DNA from: a bacterium
Lineage (GTDB): Bacteria > Bacillota_A > Clostridia > Lachnospirales > Lachnospiraceae
Direction of reading: 5' to 3'
Assembly: GCA_004562915.1 (NCBI GenBank)
Contig: SFQZ01000029.1
Location: 9,345-73,344, forward strand
Length of the DNA stretch: 64,000 bases
Made by a program: the position numbers and the translations under genes. The notes beneath the pieces are model-generated. The model was not told the DNA's origin, did no database searches, and saw nothing but the letters and a program-made list of their open reading frames with translations. The stretch's first letter is position 1, and each line of letters begins with the position of its first letter. Below are positions 41,661 to 48,931 of this stretch, in pieces.

Positions 41661-43157
41661 ATGGTAAAGTATGTAATGGCATTGGATGCGGGAACAACGA
41701 GCAATCGTTGTATCCTTTTTAATGAAAAAGGAGAAATGTGCAGTGTGGCACAGAAAGAATTTACACAGTATTTTCCGAAACCAGGCTGGGTGGAACATGA
41801 TGCAAATGAAATATGGTCTACACAGCTGGGAGTGGCCGTTGAGGCTATGTCAAAGATCGGGGCGGAAGCAGATGACATTGCCGCAATCGGTATCACAAAT
41901 CAGCGGGAGACGGCGATCGTATGGGATAAGAATACAGGAGAACCGGTGTATCATGCGATTGTGTGGCAGTGCAGAAGAACTTCTGAGTACTGTGATACAT
42001 TGAAAGGAAAAGGTCTCACGGAGACGTTCCGGAGGAAAACCGGGCTGATTATTGATGCATATTTTGCAGGAACGAAAGTAAAATGGATTCTGGATAATGT
42101 AAAAGGTGCCAGAGAGCGTGCGGAAAAAGGTGAGCTTTTGTTTGGTACGGTAGAGACATGGCTGATCTGGAAGCTTACGAAAGGAGCAGTTCATGTAACA
42201 GATTATTCCAATGCATCCCGAACGATGTTGTTTAATATTAATACACTGGATTGGGATGATGAGATTCTGGAAGAACTGCAGATTCCAAGATGTATGCTTC
42301 CGAAACCGATGCCTTCCAGCTGTGTATATGGGAAAGCAGATCCATCTTTCCTGGGAGGACCGATCCCTATCGGCGGAGCGGCAGGTGACCAGCAGTCGGC
42401 ACTTTTCGGTCAGACTTGTTTCAATCCTGGAGAAGCGAAAAATACATACGGAACAGGCTGTTTTCTTTTGATGAATACGGGAGAAACTCCGGTATTTTCA
42501 AAAAATGGCCTGGTGACAACGATTGCGTGGGGAATTGATGGAAAGGTAAATTATGCTCTTGAAGGTTCCATCTTTATGGCAGGCGCTGCAATTCAGTGGC
42601 TGAGAGATGAAATGCGTTTGATCGACTCGGCAGCAGATTCGGAATACATGGCGAATAAAGTAAAAGATACCAATGGCTGTTATGTGGTACCGGCTTTTAC
42701 GGGACTGGGCGCACCTTATTGGGATCAATATGCCCGGGGAACGATTGTCGGGCTTACCAGAGGCGTAAATAAATATCATATTATCCGTGCGACACTGGAA
42801 TCTATTGCTTATCAGGCATTTGATGTAATTAAAGCAATGGAAGCGGATTCTGGAATTAAGCTTACTTCATTGAAAGTAGATGGCGGAGCCAGTGCAAATG
42901 ATTTTCTGATGCAGACTCAGGCAAACTTCATTCAGGAACCTGTAAAAAGACCTTTCTGTATCGAGACGACTGCTATGGGTGCTGCTTATCTGGCCGGGCT
43001 GGCAGTGGGATACTGGTCAAATAAAGAAGATGTTAAAGCAAACTGGGCAATTGACAAGGTATTTGAGCCTGCAATTTCAGAAAAAGTCCAGGAGAAAAAA
43101 ATTGCCGGATGGCATAAAGCCGTGAGATATGCCTTTGACTGGGCAAAAGAAGAATAA
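41661..43157 (+). CDS. glpK: Glycerol kinase
   Basis: GlpK phosphorylates glycerol to sn-glycerol 3-phosphate. The FGGY kinase motifs are clear: YVMALDAGTTSNRCILF, GITNQRETAIVWDKNTGEPVYHAIVWQCRRT, TLDWDDEIL, GDQQSALFGQ, and the C-terminal TSLKVDGGASANDFLMQTQANF. The 498 residues are full length. GGAGG lies upstream of the ATG. No glycerol facilitator or dehydrogenase is adjacent; a MATE transporter follows after 52 nt. Confidence 0.97.
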   Translation: MVKYVMALDAGTTSNRCILFNEKGEMCSVAQKEFTQYFPKPGWVEHDANEIWSTQLGVAVEAMSKIGAEADDIAAIGITNQRETAIVWDKNTGEPVYHAIVWQCRRTSEYCDTLKGKGLTETFRRKTGLIIDAYFAGTKVKWILDNVKGARERAEKGELLFGTVETWLIWKLTKGAVHVTDYSNASRTMLFNINTLDWDDEILEELQIPRCMLPKPMPSSCVYGKADPSFLGGPIPIGGAAGDQQSALFGQTCFNPGEAKNTYGTGCFLLMNTGETPVFSKNGLVTTIAWGIDGKVNYALEGSIFMAGAAIQWLRDEMRLIDSAADSEYMANKVKDTNGCYVVPAFTGLGAPYWDQYARGTIVGLTRGVNKYHIIRATLESIAYQAFDVIKAMEADSGIKLTSLKVDGGASANDFLMQTQANFIQEPVKRPFCIETTAMGAAYLAGLAVGYWSNKEDVKANWAIDKVFEPAISEKVQEKKIAGWHKAVRYAFDWAKEE

Positions 43158-43209
43158 AAATAAAGTATGCCGCAGTGTACTCGAAAAAAAGAAAGGACAG
43201 ACATAAGTT

Positions 43210-44562
43210 ATGGCATCAAAAGTAAAAAATATGACCAGCGGTTCTCCGGGGAAATTGATACTTACATTTGCGGTTCCGCTGATGCTGGGAAATATTTTTC
43301 AGCAGTTTTACACAATGGTAGACACCATGGTTGTCGGGCAGGTTGTTGGAGTGGAAGCTCTTGCGGCACTGGGTGCCACAGACTGGCTGGTTTGGCTGGT
43401 TCTGGGGGTGGCAACCGGTATGACACAGGGGTTTTCTATTTTGGTTTCTCAGTATTATGGAGCCAGAGAATGGGAAAAACTGAAAAAATCTGTGGCATAC
43501 AGTTATGTATTGACAGGAGTGTTTGCATTTCTTGTGCTTGCAGTAAGTCAATTGGCGATTCATCGTGTCATGATTTTTTTGAATACACCGGAGAATATTG
43601 TCGGAATGTCCATGCTGTATCTCAGAATTGTATTTTGTGGAATTCCTGTAATATCTGCGTATAATATTTTGGCAGCAATACTGAGGGCAATGGGAAACAG
43701 CCGTTCACCACTTATTGCGATGATTCTGGCATCGGTGATCAATGTGGCGCTAGATTTCTTATTTGTGGCAGGATTTGGCTGGGGTGTGGCGGGAGCTGCG
43801 ATTGCGACAGTAATCGCGCAGGGATTTTCTGCCGTATATTGCTTCTGTGTACTAAGGAAAGTTGATCTGCTTCATCTTGAAAAGAAACATTTTCAATTTG
43901 ATGTTGGATTGATTTACCGACTTTTGTATCTTGGTGCTCCGATTGCGATACAGAATGTGATCATTTCCATCGGTGGTCTTGTAGTTCAATACGTGGTAAA
44001 TGGTTATGGATTTTTGTTTGTGGCAGGATTTACCGCTACAAACAAACTCTATGGCGTATTGGAACTGGCGGCTATATCTTACGGATATGCTATGACAACT
44101 TACGTGGGACAAAATCTGGGAGCAGGGGAAATCCGTCGAATCAAAAAAGGAGTTTTCAGCGGAACTGTCATGGCATTGATCACTTCCTTTATGATTTCAG
44201 TATTGATGATTCTGATCGGCAGAAACATTTTGGCACTTTTTGTGTCCGGTGATCCAGGTCAGGTGAAGCAGGTATTGGACATTGCCTATAAATACTTGTT
44301 TATCATGTCATGTTTTCTATGGACACTCTATCTTCTGTATGTATATCGTTCTGCTATACAAGGACTGGGGAATACGGTGATTCCGCTTGCCAGTGGAATA
44401 GCAGAATTTGTGATGCGTATCGGTGTAGCATTGCTGCTTCCGAAACTGATCGGTCAAAACGGGATTTTTTATGCTGAGATCTGTGCATGGTCCGGTGCTG
44501 CTTTGCTTTTATGTATCAGTTATGGCTGGATCATCCGCAAGTATTCAACAAAAAAGATATGA
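43210..44562 (+). CDS. MATE-family multidrug/organic cation efflux transporter
   Basis: The 450-residue protein has the twelve hydrophobic helices of MATE antiporters in two similar halves. The N-terminal GSPGKLILTFAVPLMLGNIFQQFYTMVDTMVVGQVVG, ATGMTQGFSILVSQYYGAREW and the repeat of this pattern in the second half (LGAPIAIQNVIISIGGLVVQYVVNGYG, YVGQNLGAGEIRRIKKG) are typical. It likely exports toxic compounds using a Na+ or H+ gradient; the substrate cannot be told from sequence. Confidence 0.93.
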   Translation: MASKVKNMTSGSPGKLILTFAVPLMLGNIFQQFYTMVDTMVVGQVVGVEALAALGATDWLVWLVLGVATGMTQGFSILVSQYYGAREWEKLKKSVAYSYVLTGVFAFLVLAVSQLAIHRVMIFLNTPENIVGMSMLYLRIVFCGIPVISAYNILAAILRAMGNSRSPLIAMILASVINVALDFLFVAGFGWGVAGAAIATVIAQGFSAVYCFCVLRKVDLLHLEKKHFQFDVGLIYRLLYLGAPIAIQNVIISIGGLVVQYVVNGYGFLFVAGFTATNKLYGVLELAAISYGYAMTTYVGQNLGAGEIRRIKKGVFSGTVMALITSFMISVLMILIGRNILALFVSGDPGQVKQVLDIAYKYLFIMSCFLWTLYLLYVYRSAIQGLGNTVIPLASGIAEFVMRIGVALLLPKLIGQNGIFYAEICAWSGAALLLCISYGWIIRKYSTKKI

Positions 44563-44718
44563 CTATGATCAGCAGAAAAGAAAATGCAAAAATATAGATT
44601 GCATTTTTACGAATAAAATGGTATAATAATTGCAAATAAAACATTTGCGTATGCAATGTATAGAAGGAGGGATGAGAAGTATATATCCTGAATGAAATAT
44701 AAACAGGAGGGAAATCGT

Positions 44719-45365
44719 ATGTTCGAACAAAATGACTTTCATCAACTGGCCGAAATGGTATCCAGGGCGGTAGTGTTTCAGTTGGATACCAGTATCCTGA
44801 AACTGGAAAATAAAATATGTGACAGAATAACAGGCGTAGAAAAACAGCTGGAAGAAAGAATTACACAGGCGGAAATCAAATTTGATAAAAGAATGACAGA
44901 TTTGGAAGTAAAGTACGATAATTTGGATAAAAAAGTGACGGAACTGGATGGAAAAGTGACAGAGCTGGACGAGAAGGTACAAAAGCTGGACGAGAAAGTG
45001 ACGGAACTGGATGGAAAAGTGACAGAGCTGGACGAGAAAGTACAAAAGCTGGACGAGAAAGTGACGGAACTGGATTGGATGGAAAAGTGACAGAGCTGGA
45101 CGAGAAAGTACAAAAGCTGGATCAGAAAGTGGCAGAGCTTGACGGTAAAGTAGAGGATTTGGATAAAAAAGTGTCTCAGCTCGAAATTACTGTAGATAAT
45201 GAAATTAATAAAAATATAAGTATTATTGCGGAAGGCCATCTTTCGCTAAACGAGAAGTTAGATAAATCTCTACAAGTAATGCAGAAACAGGAAATGATGG
45301 GGCTGCAGATGACAAGATTAGAGAGTAATATACAAAAGATAAAAATGCAGTTAGGGTATTCTTGA
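44719..45365 (+). pseudogene. Coiled-coil protein with seven-residue repeats, frameshifted by a 5-bp duplication
   Basis: The product (start MFEQNDFHQLAEMVSRAVV, GGAGGG upstream of 44719) becomes a string of heptads KVTELDG/KVTELDE/KVQKLDE encoded by 21-nt repeats between about 44920 and 45180, a textbook coiled coil. At 45071-45080 TGGAT is duplicated, so the frame runs into a stop at 45090; the rest (KVAELDGKVEDLDKKVSQLEITVDNEINKN...KMQLGYS) continues in another frame to 45365. One copy of TGGAT removed restores about 214 residues. The 42/63-nt DNA periodicity suggests repeat-number variation. The function is unknown. Confidence 0.75.
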
Positions 45366-45446
45366 AATAGGGCTACCCGCAATCCCACTGGCTTTAGACG
45401 TTGAGTTAAGGTAGCCCAAAGTGGTGGTTTGTGCTATACTTACGTT

Positions 45447-45888
45447 ATGGGAACATGAAAATCAAAAAACAGACACAAGTGTTTGTTACAGTATCATATT
45501 ATTTTCGTTTGCAAGTATAGAAAGAAATTGATGTTGGGGTCAAAAGCTTTTGACCCCATAATGCTTATGGATTTCTTCGCGTTTCACGCTCCCGAAATCC
45601 TAAAACATGAGAAAGTAGCCGTTTTTTCTGTGAAAAATGGCTACTTTCTTATGTTTTACGGGCCCCAAAGTCATTATTTGATATATGAAGACAGATAAAG
45701 ACCATATTTATTATATGATAGAAACAAAGTCAACGATGTCAATCAGTAGAATTGTAAACCTGATGAAAAGCTACACAACATATCATATCTGGGAAAGATA
45801 TCCGAATTATTTGCGAAAACATTTCTGAAAAGAGCATACTTTTTGGATGGACGGATATTTTGTATGTAGTGCAGGACAACAACCATAA
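45447..45888 (+). pseudogene. tnpA: tnpA (IS200-type Y1 transposase) remnant
   Basis: The N-terminal LLQYHIIFVCKYRKKLM (HUH fold) and the later TDKDHIYYMIETKSTMSISRIVNLMKSYTTYHIWERYPNYLRKHF then TDGYFVCS-like text match IS200/IS605 TnpA. The frame has a stop near the start (TGA 45456), a ~145-bp insert at 45536-45680 that replaced roughly 30 codons, and TGA where Trp is expected after RKHF. The C-terminal tyrosine region is lost at the junction with tnpB. It cannot make active transposase. Confidence 0.82.
45536..45680. repeat. Inverted-repeat element inserted in tnpA, second family
   Basis: It opens with a perfect 22-bp palindrome (45536-45557, GGGGTCAAAAG and its complement). Two hairpins follow: GGATTTC/GAAATCC, then a long one with AACATGAGAAAGTAGCC facing GGCTACTTTCTTATGTT (45603-45657). 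The end TTTTACGGGCCCCAAAG matches 8644-8660. It interrupts tnpA, so it arrived after the transposon or formed during its decay. Confidence 0.6.
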
Positions 45889-46426
45889 ATCATACACAAC
45901 AAATTTTACGAAGGGAAATATAGCGGCAGATTTTGAGAATGGAAAGGTAAAACTGCTCAAGTTAAAAGAAGTAAAGTCAAAACTGCACAGAGATTTTTCC
46001 GGTCAGATAAAATCAGCGACAGTATCACAAGTGGAAAATATTATGTATCAATACTTGTGGAAACAGAGCATACCGCTATACCAAAAGAAGTGAGATTATA
46101 AGCGAAAACCAAGTGATTGTTTCTGAGAATCTGAAGATAAAAACATGGTAAAAAACCATCATCTGGCAAAATCCATATCAGACGAATCGTGGTATGAGCT
46201 GACAAGGCAGATAGAGTATAAAGCGGAATGGAACAAAAGAAAATATGTAAAAGTAGAGTTGATCTATGCCAGCAGCCAGTTATGCTCAGCCTGTGGTTAT
46301 CAGAATGCAGATACAAAAGATTTGTCAGTGAGGAAGTGGATATGCCCGAAATGTGGAGCAGAACATGACAAGGATATAAACGCAGCAAAAAATATATTAG
46401 CAGAAGGACTAAAACAAATAGCGTAA
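45881..46426 (+). pseudogene. tnpB: tnpB (IS605 RNA-guided nuclease) remnant
   Basis: Two parts are left. The first (NFTKGNIAADFENGKVKLLKLKEVKSKLHRDFSGQIKSATVS) is the beta-rich N-terminal region, then a 1-base shift breaks the frame. The second (ENLKIKNMVKNHHLAKSISDESWYELTRQIEYKAEW...) has the RuvC-II glutamate, the zinc finger CSACGYQN...CPKCGAEH and the final aspartate HDKDINAAKNIL. The RuvC-I region between them is deleted. The nuclease is therefore dead, though the C-terminal 93 residues form an open frame from 46145. Confidence 0.85.
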
Positions 46427-46535
46427 AAAACATATAGGGCAGGGACTGCCCGAATAAACGCCTGTGGAGATAGTAGATTACGAGGTCGATGAAGCAGGAA
46501 GCCCATTGGCTTTAGACAATGGGTAGTTCACCAAG
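46427..46535 (+). ncRNA. Right-end guide-RNA-like (omega RNA) remnant of the IS605 element
   Basis: The stretch from the tnpB stop to the element end contains GGGCAG-GGACTGCCC and GCCCATTG-gctttaga-CAATGGGT hairpins and finishes at TTCACC, like right-end omega RNAs of TnpB systems. If still transcribed it would carry the flanking sequence after 46535 as guide. Expression is not evident from sequence. Confidence 0.5.
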
Positions 46536-46690
46536 AGATTGTCTAACGAAAGATGAAGAGTCCTGGTCAGACGAAATAAAACTTCAATGGATGGTTTTCT
46601 GTATTCAATTTCAATATGCTTCAGATGTGTTGGAGTGATTCCGACAATTTCAGTCAGTTTCTCCTGTGATAAATTATTTTCAATATGCGT
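46536..46690 (-). pseudogene. XRE-type regulator fragment cut by the IS605 element
   Basis: The minus strand encodes ENNLSQEKLTEIVGITPTH...LKHIEIEYRKPSIEVLFRLTRTLHLSLDNLL, a clear Cro/CI helix-turn-helix core. It runs straight into the right end of the IS605 remnant, so the C-terminus is missing. The N-terminal start lies near 46690, without a clean ribosome site. Confidence 0.65.
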
Positions 46691-46702
46691 ATTACTGAAT
46701 TT

Positions 46703-46897
46703 ATGATCAGAAAGAAATTACTGATACCGGATCTTGTTCTGGAGAAAGCTACTGAAAGAGTTTTACAGATGAAGGAAAAAGATGAGATAACAGAAGATGA
46801 ATTAATTCATTTTAGCAGACTAAATATCGAAGGTGAAGAAAGGCGCCGGATGAATCAGGAGTACAGGTATATCTGTACGGAAACGATGCTGCCGTAG
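46703..46897 (+). CDS. Short unrecognised reading frame
   Basis: A frame of 64 codons (MIRKKLLIPDLVLEKATERVLQMKEKDEITEDELIHFSRLNIEGEERRRMNQEY...) is charged and helical. I recognise no domain. It lies in the decayed zone between the regulator fragment and the aldo/keto reductase and may be the tail of a lost gene. No good ribosome site is seen. Confidence 0.3.
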   Translation: MIRKKLLIPDLVLEKATERVLQMKEKDEITEDELIHFSRLNIEGEERRRMNQEYRYICTETMLP

Positions 46898-47030
46898 ATA
46901 AATCTTTTGAGAATTATTGCAGTTACGAATCTAGAAATTAATATAACGGATTAGGATTTCCTCATTGCGGGACCGAACGGATTTTGATACAATATAAGGA
47001 ATAAAATGTGACTTGGGAGGATTGCTTACA

Positions 47031-48164
47031 GTGGAAAAAAGAAAAATGGATAAATTGGGGGTTGCACCGTCGTTGCTGGGATTTGGATGTATGCGTTTCC
47101 CGACGTTGGAGAATGGCAAAATTGATGAAGTAACAGCTGAAAAGATGCTGGACGAAGCTATGGCGCAGGGGGTTACTTATTATGATACAGCGTTTCCCTA
47201 TCATGGAGGAGACAGCGAGCCGTTTGTAGGAAGAGTTCTGAACAAATATAATCGTTCTTCTTATTTTCTGGCAACAAAACTGCCAATCTGGCTTGTAGAG
47301 ACCAGAGAAGCAGCAGAAAAGATGTTTGAGGATCAGTTAAAACGTCTTGATAAAGAATATGTTGATTTCTATCTCATTCATGCAATGGATAAAGAACGTT
47401 TTCAGAAGGTAAAAGATCTGGGGATCGTGGAAATGTGTGAAGATCTGAGAAAAGCCGGCAAGATTCGTTATCTGGGATTCTCGTTCCATGACGACTATGA
47501 TGTATTTGAGGAAATCATCAATTATTATGACTGGGATTTCTGTCAGATTCAGTATAATTATATGGATACGGATATCCAGGCGGGAGACAGAGGATATGCT
47601 TTGGCTGAGAAAAAAGGAATACCAATGGTGATCATGGAGCCGGTTCGCGGAGGGCTTCTGGCAGGTTTTTCTCAGGATATTAATGATATCTTCAAAAAGG
47701 CGGCACCGGATAAAAGTGTTGCATCCTGGGCAGTACGCTGGGTTGCGTCTCATCCGAACGTCAAAGTTGTGCTGAGCGGAATGAGTACTCCGGAACAGGT
47801 GGAAGATAATCTGAAGACATTCAATCAATTTGAAGCTCTGTCAGAGAGTGAAGAAGCGACTATAGAACAGGTTGTGAAGACATTGAAGTCCAGAGTGCAG
47901 AACGGCTGTACAGGATGTCGTTATTGTATGCCATGTCCGTCAGGTGTGGATATTCCGGGAAGTTTTCGGATCTGGAACGATTACCATATTTATCAGAATT
48001 ATGGATTTGTTAAAAATCGTTGGGAAAATGAACTGGGTGAAGATACAAAACCAGTGAATTGTGCAGAGTGCGGTGCATGTGAAGAACAGTGTCCGCAGAA
48101 GATTACGATTAGAGAACATCTGAAGAGAGTACAGGAAGAGCTTGATCATCCTGTATGGAAATAA
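47031..48164 (+). CDS. Aldo/keto reductase with C-terminal ferredoxin domain
   Basis: The N-terminal ~290 residues form an AKR barrel: LGFGCMRFPTLENGKID, the catalytic tyrosine and aspartate region YYDTAFPYHGG, the lysine of ATKLPIW, YLIHAMD, and the NADPH-binding end VKVVLSGMSTPEQVEDNL. The tail has two cysteine clusters, NGCTGCRYCMPCPSGVDIP and NCAECGACEEQCPQKI, the latter a 4Fe-4S motif. Such fusions are common in anaerobes. The GTG at 47031 has GGGAGG 10 nt upstream; the substrate is unknown. Confidence 0.92.
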   Translation: MEKRKMDKLGVAPSLLGFGCMRFPTLENGKIDEVTAEKMLDEAMAQGVTYYDTAFPYHGGDSEPFVGRVLNKYNRSSYFLATKLPIWLVETREAAEKMFEDQLKRLDKEYVDFYLIHAMDKERFQKVKDLGIVEMCEDLRKAGKIRYLGFSFHDDYDVFEEIINYYDWDFCQIQYNYMDTDIQAGDRGYALAEKKGIPMVIMEPVRGGLLAGFSQDINDIFKKAAPDKSVASWAVRWVASHPNVKVVLSGMSTPEQVEDNLKTFNQFEALSESEEATIEQVVKTLKSRVQNGCTGCRYCMPCPSGVDIPGSFRIWNDYHIYQNYGFVKNRWENELGEDTKPVNCAECGACEEQCPQKITIREHLKRVQEELDHPVWK

Positions 48165-48177
48165 TACAATGATCAGG

Positions 48178-48403
48178 GTGTCAAAAGTGATTACGGATTG
48201 TTTCGCTGCAAGCAGCTCCCACTTCTCCGTTGCGCTTCAATCCGTGCTAAACGGATATCCACGGGACATCCAGCACCCTGCCCACAATTCGGATTGTCAT
48301 GGAACTGCGCTCCACTTCATCCTCATTGCGGGGCGTGTTATAAAGTCCATTATCCACTGACTTGCAAGCATGTCATGGATTTGGACTTTTGACACTGTAA
48401 TCA
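48178..48403. repeat. Expanded inverted-repeat element, second family
   Basis: The left part (GTGTCAAAAGTGATTACGG... to GCTGCAAGC, 48178-48213) and right part (TTGCAAGCATGTCATGGATTTGGA, CTTTTGACACTGTAATCA, ending 48403) match the two halves of the 70-bp element at 15955. Between them, about 150 bp were inserted with a repeat of GCAAGC at both sides. The insert contains no gene. A further TTACAGTGTC at 48413 forms another inverted repeat. Confidence 0.65.
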
Positions 48404-48545
48404 TACAATAATTACAGTGTCAAATAATGATTTTACAAAAGCTGTCGTACAAAATGTATGGCAGCTTTTACAGTCATACAGCTGGTATAAAATAATCTTC
48501 CGTTTCCCGAGAATTCATGGTATGATAAAGCAAGGAGGTGGTTCT

Positions 48546-48896
48546 ATGAAGTGTGAAGAAACATTATCCAAAATAGATGGTTATATCAATAATAACCTCA
48601 ATTACAGAGAGATGGAAGATTTTCTGGAACATATAAAAAATTGTCCGGATTGTTATGATGAACTGGAAACTTATTACACGATCACAGTGGGTATGAAATA
48701 TCTGGAAGAGGAAAAACTGGAATCATACAATATCCCTAAAATGCTGAAAGAGGATTTGAAGCAAAAGGAACATTTCCTTAAGAGAAGACATTTGCTTACA
48801 AGTACGATGATCCTATTTGGGTTGCTGTTTGGGATTGGAATAGCATTTTCTTTGCTGCTTTACCTGGGACATATTGAATTGCCGAATCTTTTTTAG
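48546..48896 (+). CDS. Zinc-finger (HC2-like) single-pass membrane protein, anti-sigma-like
   Basis: The 116 residues begin MKCEETLSKIDGYINNNLNYREMEDFLEHIKNCPDCYDEL, with the H-x3-C-x2-C zinc-binding pattern of anti-sigma (zf-HC2) proteins, and end with one membrane helix (TSTMILFGLLFGIGIAFSLLLYLG). AAGGAGG precedes the ATG. No sigma factor is adjacent, so an anti-sigma role is uncertain. polA starts 35 nt downstream. Confidence 0.8.
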   Translation: MKCEETLSKIDGYINNNLNYREMEDFLEHIKNCPDCYDELETYYTITVGMKYLEEEKLESYNIPKMLKEDLKQKEHFLKRRHLLTSTMILFGLLFGIGIAFSLLLYLGHIELPNLF

Positions 48897-48931
48897 AGTT
48901 CAACTCTGCCATAAACAGAAAGGAACAAGAC

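Larger units (their letters stand above)
45366..46535 (+). mobile_element. Decayed IS200/IS605-family element
   Basis: The left flank (45366-45460) and right flank (46427-46535) share CCA(C/T)TGGCTTTAGAC and hairpins of the IS605 type. In between are fragments of tnpA (Y1 transposase) and tnpB, both broken. The element ends in ...CAATGGGTAGTTCACC, typical of IS605-family right ends. Its insertion truncated an XRE regulator on the other side (46536-46690). Confidence 0.8.

Noticed and set aside
44920..45180. Possible CRISPR or tandem satellite
   Set aside because: The 21-nt periodicity encodes coiled-coil heptads; there are no spacers.
45483..45698. 71-codon frame starting in tnpA
   Set aside because: It joins tnpA codons to the palindromic insert and is a chimera, not a gene.
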